Below the pieces are notes generated by a model, which made no database searches, was not told the DNA's origin, and worked only from the letters and a program-made list of their open reading frames with translations. 64,000 nucleotides of DNA from contig JBDHUM010000001.1 of NCBI GenBank assembly GCA_039809125.1, positions 22,984 through 86,983 of the forward strand, read 5' to 3'. Below are positions 26,127 through 33,214 of this stretch, one piece after another (within the stretch, counting starts at the first letter, position 1; each line of letters starts with the position of its first letter). The position numbers were made by a program, and so were the translations under genes. Source of the DNA: SZUA-359 sp039809125 (GTDB taxonomy: Bacteria > Patescibacteriota > Saccharimonadia > Saccharimonadales > Saccharimonadaceae).

Positions 26127-27128
26127 ATGGATAAGCCTAAACCAGAACAGACAACACACATTCAAACGAACACACCCTCAGCAACGGTGGTGCAGGCTAA
26201 GACAAATAATAGTAGACTCGGCTTTTTGGAGCGTACAGGCATTTATTCGCTCGAAATGACAGTTGCCATGATCACAATGATGATTATAGCTTCGGTGTTG
26301 TCGGTAGGGGCATTTGCACTAGGCAAGTATTTATCGGGTTCGGTCGGAGCAACAATGGGTAACTTTGCTCTTTGGAGTGCTGCTAGCACTGCCGTGTGGC
26401 TTCCAATTGCGTTCATCTTTTACCGGCGTGCGAGCGCTTATATGGAGCGCAACCCAGCCATCGTTGACAATCAAGTTCAGCGTGCATTCGTGGTCATTTA
26501 CCAAGTAGTGATGCTGTTGACTGCGATAAGTTTTGCATTTACGGCTGTTTATTCACTACTGCATGCCTTTGTGCAGGAGCAAGATATGGGCAAAACACTT
26601 GCATCAACGTCGCTTCCGGCATTTATATCTGCATTAGTCTTCGGCGGAGCCTTTGTTGCGTTCTTTAGAAAGCCAGTTATTGCGCGTCGTACGTTTGCAA
26701 ACCTAATGTTAGTTGTGTCGCTTTTGATCATTATTCCGGTAATTGTGTTTAGTATGATCGTGCTTCGGGATATTAATAGCGATGAACGTCGTTCACGCGA
26801 TTTGGTAAATATTCAGGCCGACGTAGAGGGGTACTTCCGTTCTAATAACGAGAATCTGCCTGATTCGCTTGATGCGGTTAAAAGCAGCGATAGCGGACTT
26901 AATATCGACGGAAATGTCAGTGATTACACCTACAACAAGAAGACTCCAATTAGCTATGAACTATGTACCAACTTCAAGAACGACAATCAAAAAAGTGTCG
27001 GTCGATACGATACCCGCTACTATAAGCACAAAAAGGGTGAGACATGCTATACAAACGAAGTATACAAATACAAAACTCCATCGCCAATGCCTTACAGGCT
27101 TGACTCAGATAGCTCAAGTGACTTGTAG
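26127..27128 (+). CDS. Membrane protein of unknown function, four-helix domain plus extracellular tail
   Basis: 333 residues, not recognised with certainty. A Gln/Thr-rich cytoplasmic start is followed by four hydrophobic helices (about 45-70, 80-100, 118-145 and 152-175) and a fifth (about 190-213). A soluble tail of about 115 residues follows, containing two cysteines. The helix-5/tail part (DLVNIQADVEGYFRSNNENLPDSLDAV) resembles the tail of type IV pilin-like proteins. AAGGAG 6 nt before the ATG gives a normal start. The gene sits between uvrB and gatC and its role is unknown. Confidence 0.65.
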   Translation: MDKPKPEQTTHIQTNTPSATVVQAKTNNSRLGFLERTGIYSLEMTVAMITMMIIASVLSVGAFALGKYLSGSVGATMGNFALWSAASTAVWLPIAFIFYRRASAYMERNPAIVDNQVQRAFVVIYQVVMLLTAISFAFTAVYSLLHAFVQEQDMGKTLASTSLPAFISALVFGGAFVAFFRKPVIARRTFANLMLVVSLLIIIPVIVFSMIVLRDINSDERRSRDLVNIQADVEGYFRSNNENLPDSLDAVKSSDSGLNIDGNVSDYTYNKKTPISYELCTNFKNDNQKSVGRYDTRYYKHKKGETCYTNEVYKYKTPSPMPYRLDSDSSSDL

Positions 27129-27141
27129 AGGAATGCCTCAC

Positions 27142-27178
27142 TTCACATTAGCCCGCTCAATCTGGTATAGTAGATGCA
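27142..27178 (+). promoter_or_regulatory. Leaderless-type promoter of the gatCAB operon
   Basis: TTCACA (27142-27147), 18 nt, TATAGT (27166-27171) with upstream TGG, then 7 nt to ATG 27179. Confidence 0.5.
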
Positions 27179-27469
27179 ATGGTTGCAATTACAAACGACG
27201 ACGTAAAACGGCTGGCTGATTTAAGCGCCCTGACACTTTCAGATAAAGAGACCGAAGCGTTAAGGATTGACATAGCGAATATCATTGGCTACATTGAACA
27301 GCTTAAAGAGCTTGAGACAGCGGGCGTTGAGCCGAGCTACCAGGTCACTGGTTTGTCAAATGTGTGGCGTGATGATGAAATCAGTGAAGACAGCGTACAC
27401 TATACTGAGTTAGTAAAACTAGCCCCCGCAAGCGAGCTAGGCCAGGTGAAGGTACCAAAGGTTCTGTAG
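27179..27469 (+). CDS. gatC: Asp-tRNA(Asn)/Glu-tRNA(Gln) amidotransferase subunit C
   Basis: 96 residues. It wraps around and stabilises GatA in the GatCAB complex, which converts Glu-tRNA-Gln and/or Asp-tRNA-Asn to the amide forms. Typical pieces are DDVKRLADLSALTLSDKE and YIEQLKELETAGVEPSY. The TAG stop overlaps the GTG start of gatA by one base. Confidence 0.93.
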   Translation: MVAITNDDVKRLADLSALTLSDKETEALRIDIANIIGYIEQLKELETAGVEPSYQVTGLSNVWRDDEISEDSVHYTELVKLAPASELGQVKVPKVL

Positions 27470-28878
27470 TGACAAATTCTATTATTCAAATTGTCACAGC
27501 AGTTCGCGATGGCTCGAAAACCGCTCTTGAACATGTGGAAGAAGCATTTGTGCGTGCTAGTGCAAACAATCAGCATCATGCCCTCCTCAGCTTTACTAAA
27601 GAACGAGCTATTCGGCGAGCCAAGGAGATTGATGATAAAGTAAGGCTAAAGCAGCCGATAGGTAAGCTGACCGGAGTGCCTTTTGTTGTCAAAGATAACT
27701 TTTTGGCATTTGGCGCACCAACGACTGCAGCCAGCAAAATATTGGAGAATTTTCAAGCCCCGCTTCAGGCAACGGCTGTTGAAAAACTTGAAGCCGAGGG
27801 TGCAATTTGTATCGGTAAGGCTAACCTTGATGCATTTGCTCATGGCAGCAGTACTGAGAACTCTGCATTTGGCACTACCAGAAATGCCTTTGATGAACAA
27901 CGTGTAGCTGGGGGTTCATCGGGTGGTTCAGCTGTGGTTACAGCTCTTGATATTGTACCATTTGCACTGGGTAGCGATACGGGTGGATCGATTCGCCAAC
28001 CAGCAAGCTTCAATGGTGTTTATGGTATGAAGCCAACATATGGCATGGTAAGCCGTTACGGTGTCGTGGCAATGGCAAGCAGTACCGATACCATCGGCTG
28101 TTTTGCTAAGACTGCCGATGAAACCGCTCTTGTAATGTCAATTATGGCGGGTATCGATAAAAAAGATATGACAACCATTGACGCTACAATTGATCTGCCG
28201 CTTACCGAAGTCAAACCACTAACAGTAGGTGTGCTTGACGACACTCTCACTGATAATGTATCGCCCGATGTACTCAAAACAGTAAATTATTACATTGAAA
28301 GACTCGAGACAGCGGGACACACTATCAAACACGTCACTTTACCAATTGCAAAGTACGCTCTTGCTATCTACTACATTGTTGTACCAGCTGAAATAAGCAG
28401 CAACTTAGCTCGCTACGATGGTATTCGCTATGGTTATCGAAACACTGCTGCAACTACATTGGCAGAGCTATACGGTCGTTCTCGTAACGATGGTTTCATG
28501 ACCGAAAATAAGCGTCGGATCATGATTGGAAGCTATGTATTGAGTAGCGGATTTTACGACGCATACTATCAACAAGCGCAAAAAGCACGCACACTACTTA
28601 TTAAAGCTTACGACAAACTCTTTGAAGCCTGCGATGTGCTCGTATGTCCAGTTGCGCCAACTACTGCGTTTAAAATCGGCGAAAACGAAGGAAACCCTAT
28701 CAAAATGTACCTAAGTGACATCATGACTGTGCCACCTAGTCTCGCTGGACTACCCGCATTGAGCGTTCCTGTTGGATTTGATAGCGACGGATTACCGATC
28801 GGTGTGCAATTAATTGGACGGCAGCGTAGTGACAGTCAGCTTTTGTCTTTAGCAAAAGCGATGGAGGCTCGTCTATGA
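27469..28878 (+). CDS. gatA: Asp-tRNA(Asn)/Glu-tRNA(Gln) amidotransferase subunit A
   Basis: Amidase-family glutaminase subunit, 469 residues with a GTG start. The Ser-cisSer-Lys triad is visible: Lys in PFVVKDNF, cis-Ser in GGSSGGSA, and the nucleophile Ser in GSDTGGSIRQPASFNG. It releases ammonia from glutamine for GatB. The 3' end overlaps the small HEPN-like gene by 4 nt. Confidence 0.96.
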   Translation: MTNSIIQIVTAVRDGSKTALEHVEEAFVRASANNQHHALLSFTKERAIRRAKEIDDKVRLKQPIGKLTGVPFVVKDNFLAFGAPTTAASKILENFQAPLQATAVEKLEAEGAICIGKANLDAFAHGSSTENSAFGTTRNAFDEQRVAGGSSGGSAVVTALDIVPFALGSDTGGSIRQPASFNGVYGMKPTYGMVSRYGVVAMASSTDTIGCFAKTADETALVMSIMAGIDKKDMTTIDATIDLPLTEVKPLTVGVLDDTLTDNVSPDVLKTVNYYIERLETAGHTIKHVTLPIAKYALAIYYIVVPAEISSNLARYDGIRYGYRNTAATTLAELYGRSRNDGFMTENKRRIMIGSYVLSSGFYDAYYQQAQKARTLLIKAYDKLFEACDVLVCPVAPTTAFKIGENEGNPIKMYLSDIMTVPPSLAGLPALSVPVGFDSDGLPIGVQLIGRQRSDSQLLSLAKAMEARL

Positions 28879-29291
28879 CGGAAATAAGTATATTTTTAGG
28901 CGCTGCAGCAGTAGTTATTTTAGGAATATTCGTACTGATCCTAGTTACAAGAAAGGCAGCTAGACCACTTGATAAACAGCGCTATCAAAGTCGATGGATG
29001 GCCGTAGAGTCACGTCTCGTAAAGGACCAGCCAGCCAGTTATCAATTGGCGATTCTTGAAGCTGATAAGCTTGTCGATTTTGCACTGAAAGATCGAGGAA
29101 TTCGCGGCAAGACGATGGGGGAGCGAATGAAGAACGCCCAAGGTACGTGGTCGAATGCTAACCGAGTGTGGACGGCTCATAAGTTGCGCAACCAAATTGC
29201 CCACGAGACTGACATGCAAGTTAGTTTTGATACTGCCGGACGGGCTCTGAAGGCTTTTCGCGAAGCACTAAAGGATTTGGGGGCAATCTAG
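28875..29291 (+). CDS. Membrane-anchored small protein with a HEPN-like motif, inside gatCAB
   Basis: 138 residues. A single N-terminal helix (about 5-25) is followed by a soluble helical domain ending in WTAHKLRNQIAHE. R105-x4-H110 matches the Rx4-6H signature of HEPN-domain proteins, many of which are RNases or toxins. The HEPN reading is an inference from this motif and the all-helical look. It overlaps gatA by 4 nt and abuts gatB, so it is made together with the amidotransferase. I believe similar proteins are common in CPR genomes, but the function is unknown. Confidence 0.7.
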   Translation: MTEISIFLGAAAVVILGIFVLILVTRKAARPLDKQRYQSRWMAVESRLVKDQPASYQLAILEADKLVDFALKDRGIRGKTMGERMKNAQGTWSNANRVWTAHKLRNQIAHETDMQVSFDTAGRALKAFREALKDLGAI

Positions 29292-30725
29292 ATGACAGAT
29301 TACCATAGCCAGTACAACATGACGATTGGTATTGAATGCCATGTGCAACTAGCGACAAAAACTAAGTTGTTCAGTCCAGCAGATAACGATGCTCGAGGTG
29401 CAGAACCAAACTCAAAAACACATCCGATTGACTTCGGACTACCTGGCATGCTACCTGTTCTTAACAAAGAGGCGCTGCGTTTAGCGGTCCGTGCTGGTAA
29501 GGCGCTCAACACTGAGATTGCTCAAACAAGCCGATTCGATCGAAAGCACTATTTTTATCCTGATTTACCAAATGGCTATCAGATTACACAGATGTATGAA
29601 CCGATAATTCTATCCGGCTATGTCGACGCGCCGCTCGATAGTGGTGAAACAATTCGCGTACGCATTCACCATGCACACATGGAGGCGGATGCTGGTAAGT
29701 TAACGCATTTTAGTAATTTTAGCTTGGTTGACCTCAATCGTGCCGGTACGCCGCTGATTGAAATTGTTTCCGAGCCAGACATTCATTCGAGTGAAGGCGC
29801 GCGGGCGTATGCAACTGAACTATATCGTTTGATGACATATGCCGGTATAACCCATGGCGATTTGTTTCATGGCAACATGCGTTTTGATGTTAATATTTCG
29901 ATCGCGCCGAAAGGATCAAACGAGCTTGGTACGCGTGCTGAGATTAAAAACCTCAATAGCTTTCGTAGTGTTGAACGAGCAGCCGAGTACGAATTTAATC
30001 GCCAAGCAGAACTACTATCGCGTGGCGAACGGGTGGTCCAAGAAACCCGTGGCTGGAGTGACGATAGTGGTAAAACATCCTCGCAGCGAAGCAAAGAAAA
30101 TGCTCAGGATTATCGCTACATGCCAGATGCCGATATTCCGCCAATTATCTTAGTAAGAAAGCAAATTGAAGATATGCAGGCTAATATGCCGACACTACCG
30201 CCAGCCTATCGCAAAGAATGGGAGGGGCTAGGTGTTGATAAGTCGGTTATCAATCAAATACTTGCAGTTCGTGATCATGCTGAACTTGTTAGTGGTGTCC
30301 TGAAAGAAGGCGGTGTTCGCCCTGCGCGACGTACGGCTAACTGGATCGCTAGTAATCTGAGTGCAGAAAACGATGGCGAATTAAAAACAGCTGACGTGTC
30401 TGACATATTGGCACTTGCGGAAATGGTTGAAAAAAATGAAGTATCTTCAAACGGGGCAAGTGAATTATTTAACGAGCTGATGAACGGTGCAAATGATCCA
30501 AGAGCGCTTGCTGAGGCCAAGAGTCTTTTGCAAAACAGTGATACTGATGCGATTGGGGCGATTGTTGATAGCGTATTGGCTGATCCAGATAGCAAAAAAG
30601 CACTAGAAGATATAAAAAACGGTAACGAACGCGCGGTCGGCTACCTCGTTGGACAAGTGATGAAACAATCGAAAGGTCAGGCAAATCCAGCGCTAGCACA
30701 AATGATGATTCGAGAACGTTTATGA
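29292..30725 (+). CDS. gatB: Asp-tRNA(Asn)/Glu-tRNA(Gln) amidotransferase subunit B
   Basis: 477 residues. It activates the misacylated tRNA with ATP and performs the amidation. The N-terminal catalytic domain shows TIGIECHVQLATKTKLFS, RFDRKHYFYPDLPNGYQITQ and DLNRAGTPLIEIVSEPD. The C-terminal YqeY-like tail domain binds tRNA. It overlaps the Nudix gene by 4 nt. Presence of gatCAB implies that GlnRS and/or AsnRS may be missing from this genome. Confidence 0.96.
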   Translation: MTDYHSQYNMTIGIECHVQLATKTKLFSPADNDARGAEPNSKTHPIDFGLPGMLPVLNKEALRLAVRAGKALNTEIAQTSRFDRKHYFYPDLPNGYQITQMYEPIILSGYVDAPLDSGETIRVRIHHAHMEADAGKLTHFSNFSLVDLNRAGTPLIEIVSEPDIHSSEGARAYATELYRLMTYAGITHGDLFHGNMRFDVNISIAPKGSNELGTRAEIKNLNSFRSVERAAEYEFNRQAELLSRGERVVQETRGWSDDSGKTSSQRSKENAQDYRYMPDADIPPIILVRKQIEDMQANMPTLPPAYRKEWEGLGVDKSVINQILAVRDHAELVSGVLKEGGVRPARRTANWIASNLSAENDGELKTADVSDILALAEMVEKNEVSSNGASELFNELMNGANDPRALAEAKSLLQNSDTDAIGAIVDSVLADPDSKKALEDIKNGNERAVGYLVGQVMKQSKGQANPALAQMMIRERL

Positions 30726-31276
30726 AAACGTGGAAGCGCATCGGCGAACCTGTCGTTATACATGATGGCTGGCGTAAGATTTATCGCAAACGATTTATGC
30801 GCAACAACGGAGCAATTGTTGAGGCTGAGGTGATGGACAATAATCATCGTGCGGCTTGTGTGATTGCCCTAACGAAAGACAACAGGGTAATAATAGCTCG
30901 ACAATTTCGCTGTGGTCCAGAAAAAGTTTTTGACGAACTGCCAGGTGGTGCGGTTGATAAAAACGAAGATCCGATGAATGCGGTAAAACGCGAACTAGAG
31001 GAAGAAACTGGTTATAATGCAGGTAAAATTACCGAATTAGGAATTGCTCATAAGAACGCATGGCTTGACAAAACTTGGTATTACTATTTGGCAACCGGTT
31101 GCACCAAGAATAGCAAAGGTCAACAACTCGATAGCTTCGAAGAGATTGAAGTCGATCTCATTAGTGTCGATCAACTAATCCAAAATGCTAAACAGGCAAA
31201 GATGACTGATCCGGATGCTGTTTTCTTCGCTTATGATGAGCTATTGAAAGTAAAGAAAATGGATGAAAGTGTATAA
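30722..31276 (+). CDS. Nudix hydrolase, ADP-ribose pyrophosphatase-like
   Basis: 184 residues. The Nudix box GGAVDKNEDPMNAVKRELEE plus ETGY fits GX5EX7REUXEEXGU. RQFRCGPEKVFDELPGG just before it resembles the ADP-ribose pyrophosphatase/GDP-mannose hydrolase subgroup. The substrate is not fixed by sequence. It is cotranscribed with gatB. Its stop overlaps the galU -10 box. Confidence 0.88.
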   Translation: MKTWKRIGEPVVIHDGWRKIYRKRFMRNNGAIVEAEVMDNNHRAACVIALTKDNRVIIARQFRCGPEKVFDELPGGAVDKNEDPMNAVKRELEEETGYNAGKITELGIAHKNAWLDKTWYYYLATGCTKNSKGQQLDSFEEIEVDLISVDQLIQNAKQAKMTDPDAVFFAYDELLKVKKMDESV

Positions 31277-31292
31277 TTAAGACAGGAAAGGA
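31272..31292 (+). promoter_or_regulatory. -10 box and ribosome binding site of galU
   Basis: TATAAT at 31272-31277 overlaps the Nudix stop codon. AGGAAAGGA at 31284-31292 precedes ATG 31303. This is a leadered start. Confidence 0.45.
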
Positions 31293-31302
31293 AATAATTT
31301 TG

Positions 31303-32199
31303 ATGAGAAAACCAACAAAAGCAATCATTCCTGCAGCAGGGTTTGGCACGCGTTTTTTACCGCAGACGAAAGCAATGCCAAAAGAGATGTTACCTCTAAT
31401 CGATAAGCCAATCATTCAATATGTTGTTGAAGAGCTCGTTGCAGCGGGTATAAAAGACATTATAATTGTAGGCAGTACGAATAAGCGTGCAATTGAGGAT
31501 CACTTTGATATCCCAAACGAAGATTTACTCGGAAATCTTCGAGCCGGTGGCGAAAAAAAGCGTCACTATATCGAGATGATTAATGACATTGCGAATATGG
31601 CGAATTTTGTGTACGTTCGACAGAAAGGTCCGTATGGAAATGCTACCCCGCTTGCTAGTGCAGCACATCTGATCGGAGAAGATGAACCGTTTATATATAA
31701 GTGGGCAGACGATTTCTTTACCCCGTCGGCAAATTCGACGCTTCAAATGATAAAGGTGTACGAACAGTATGGGGGAGGCGTATTTGCGTGTAAAACAGCT
31801 AGGCGTGATGAAGAATATAGTCAATATGGTTTTGCGGCTGGAGAGAAAAGTGATGATTATACGCTAAAGATGACCTCGATTGTTGAAAAACCAGGTAGCA
31901 AGGACGATGCCCCTTCCAATCTAGCTAGTGTGAGCAACTACCTATTGCCATCGAAGTTGTTACAGTATATCGAAAAGGGTCTTAAAGAGCATAAAGAAGG
32001 TTCAGGTGAATTTACGTTTCAGCCCTTTGTACAACAAATGATTGACGATGGTCATGAGTTCTATGCTCGCGAGATCGTTGATGGAGAGTTTTATGACACC
32101 GGCAACCCGCTCGAATACTTAAAAACGGTGATTGATTTTGGACTTCGCGATCCAAAACTGGGTAAAGAGTTTGCCGCATATCTGAAATCTAGGGTATAA
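31303..32199 (+). CDS. galU: UTP-glucose-1-phosphate uridylyltransferase
   Basis: Makes UDP-glucose from UTP and glucose 1-phosphate, 298 residues. The nucleotide-binding start is KAIIPAAGFGTRFLPQTKAMPKEMLPL. The KWADDFF metal/sugar segment, VEKPGSKDDAPSNLASVSNY and EFYDTGNPLEYLKT follow the bacterial GalU pattern. TTG 31300 is in frame; ATG 31303 is preferred. The phosphohexomutase encoded at 57931 could supply its glucose 1-phosphate. Confidence 0.94.
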   Translation: MRKPTKAIIPAAGFGTRFLPQTKAMPKEMLPLIDKPIIQYVVEELVAAGIKDIIIVGSTNKRAIEDHFDIPNEDLLGNLRAGGEKKRHYIEMINDIANMANFVYVRQKGPYGNATPLASAAHLIGEDEPFIYKWADDFFTPSANSTLQMIKVYEQYGGGVFACKTARRDEEYSQYGFAAGEKSDDYTLKMTSIVEKPGSKDDAPSNLASVSNYLLPSKLLQYIEKGLKEHKEGSGEFTFQPFVQQMIDDGHEFYAREIVDGEFYDTGNPLEYLKTVIDFGLRDPKLGKEFAAYLKSRV

Positions 32200-32220
32200 T
32201 ATGTGATATAGCTATATCAC
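32195..32220 (+). promoter_or_regulatory. -10 box followed by an 18-bp perfect palindrome (operator-like)
   Basis: TATAAT (32195-32200) overlaps the galU stop. GTGATATAGCTATATCAC (32203-32220) is a perfect palindrome that would cover the transcription start for the downstream small membrane genes. It may be a repressor operator or a 5' hairpin. It has no T-tract. Confidence 0.5.
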
Positions 32221-32247
32221 AAGCAATTCAACAGAAAGGTTAAATAT

Positions 32248-32496
32248 ATGGACTGGGCTCAAGTACTTGTAATCATTCTATCTGTATTTTTGGCGATTTT
32301 CTTGGTTCTTGGGATCGTGCTTGTTGCACTATTAATCAGAGTTGCTCGACAAATTAAATCGATCACTACGAGCGCCGAGCGTGCTGCCTTAAAAGCGGAG
32401 AGGGCTTTTGCGAATGTGAGTGCGGCTACTTCGCCATCGGTGATCAGTAAGGTGGTGTCGACGTTTGTGAAAAGTTTTACGAATAAGAGTAAATAA
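32248..32496 (+). CDS. Small single-pass membrane protein of unknown function
   Basis: 82 residues. One long hydrophobic helix (about 4-33) is followed by a basic, Ala/Ser-rich cytoplasmic tail (IRVARQIKSITTSAERAALKAERAF). AGAAAGG at about 6-8 nt before the ATG supports the start. It precedes a YtxH-like gene by 10 nt and probably forms a small envelope-stress or scaffold unit with it. No family is recognised. Confidence 0.7.
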   Translation: MDWAQVLVIILSVFLAIFLVLGIVLVALLIRVARQIKSITTSAERAALKAERAFANVSAATSPSVISKVVSTFVKSFTNKSK

Positions 32497-32506
32497 GGAG
32501 GAAAAG

Positions 32507-32821
32507 ATGTCAAAAGGTAAATTTGCACTCGGAGCAATCGTAGGAGCAGCTGTTGGAGCTGTCGTTGGAGTACTAACCGCACCGAAATCCGGTAAAGAAA
32601 CAAGAGCTGATATAAAAAACAAAGCGTCGGAATTGTCGAAAGAGGCTGGAAATAAAGCGACGGCAGTCAAAGATAAAGCTAGTCAAAAAGCTGATGAGCT
32701 GAAAGGTCAAGCTGATAAAGTAGTTGATGGAGCAAAAGGTACTGTCGAAGATTATCGTTCTCGAGCTGAGCGTGCGTTCAACGAAGCTAAAAATGAGTTC
32801 AATAAAGAAGCTAGTAAGTAG
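32507..32821 (+). CDS. YtxH-like protein
   Basis: 104 residues. The N-terminal glycine-zipper hydrophobic segment GAIVGAAVGAVVGVLTAP followed by KSGKETRADIK is the YtxH-domain pattern. The rest is a charged, Ala/Lys-rich helix with 11-residue-like periodicity similar to LEA/apolipoprotein helices. YtxH-like proteins are linked to general stress in Bacillus. GGAGG precedes the ATG. Confidence 0.78.
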   Translation: MSKGKFALGAIVGAAVGAVVGVLTAPKSGKETRADIKNKASELSKEAGNKATAVKDKASQKADELKGQADKVVDGAKGTVEDYRSRAERAFNEAKNEFNKEASK

Positions 32822-32838
32822 TTTTTAGGGTATTTAGG

Positions 32839-32870
32839 TGTCCTCTTGCGTGTAAGTGAGAGGACATTTG
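32839..32870 (+). terminator. Hairpin after the YtxH-like gene
   Basis: TGTCCTCT (32839-32846) pairs with AGAGGACA (32859-32866) over a 12-nt loop, followed by TTTGTT. The -10 box of the next gene starts 6 nt later (32872). Confidence 0.45.
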
Positions 32871-32871
32871 T

Positions 32872-32884
32872 TATACTAGTAAGT
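32872..32884 (+). promoter_or_regulatory. Leaderless-type -10 box of the DUF5665-like gene
   Basis: TATACT at 32872-32877, then AGTAAGT (7 nt), then ATG 32885. The same TATACTAGTAAGTATG string occurs before rnhB (42673-42688). Confidence 0.48.
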
Positions 32885-33169
32885 ATGAAGCGTATTAAAT
32901 CGATCATAGCAAAAGTAAAAAACGATAATGAAAAAGCTGCTCGAAAAGCAGTCCTCGAAGATATTTTTTACGACATGTACACGCGCCGATACTCTATCTA
33001 CAAATTGAATTTTTTTCGCGGTGTATTTTTAGGCCTTGGAACAGTGCTTGGAGGCACGATTGTTGTTGCGTTAATAATTTGGATATTGGCTCTATTATCA
33101 GACGTAGTACCACCGCTAAAAAATTTCTTTGTATTAATCTCAGATCTACTCGAATCTGCAAAAAAATAA
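32885..33169 (+). CDS. DUF5665-like small membrane protein
   Basis: 94 residues. A basic N-terminus is followed by YKLNFFRGVFLGLGTVLGGTIVVALIIWIL, one membrane helix preceded by a Gly-rich segment as in DUF5665 proteins. Function is unknown. The frame is open from 32846, but the -10 box and the hairpin upstream favour ATG 32885. It lies just before dnaE, which has its own -10 box. Confidence 0.65.
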   Translation: MKRIKSIIAKVKNDNEKAARKAVLEDIFYDMYTRRYSIYKLNFFRGVFLGLGTVLGGTIVVALIIWILALLSDVVPPLKNFFVLISDLLESAKK

Positions 33170-33201
33170 TTTTCACTACAAGGTAGCCAGCTGTTTTTGG
33201 C

Positions 33202-33214
33202 TATAATAGGTAAT
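33202..33214 (+). promoter_or_regulatory. Leaderless-type -10 box of dnaE
   Basis: TATAAT at 33202-33207, then 7 nt, then ATG 33215. No Shine-Dalgarno sequence in the 7-nt gap; no good -35 box. Confidence 0.48.

Noticed and set aside
26869..27219. Plus-strand ORF of 116 residues across the uvrB-side membrane gene and gatC start
   Set aside because: Overlaps two better-supported genes in another frame, has odd Thr/Arg composition and no family likeness.
32203..32220. Palindrome as galU terminator
   Set aside because: No T-tract, no loop, and it sits directly behind a TATAAT box; operator or 5' hairpin is more likely.
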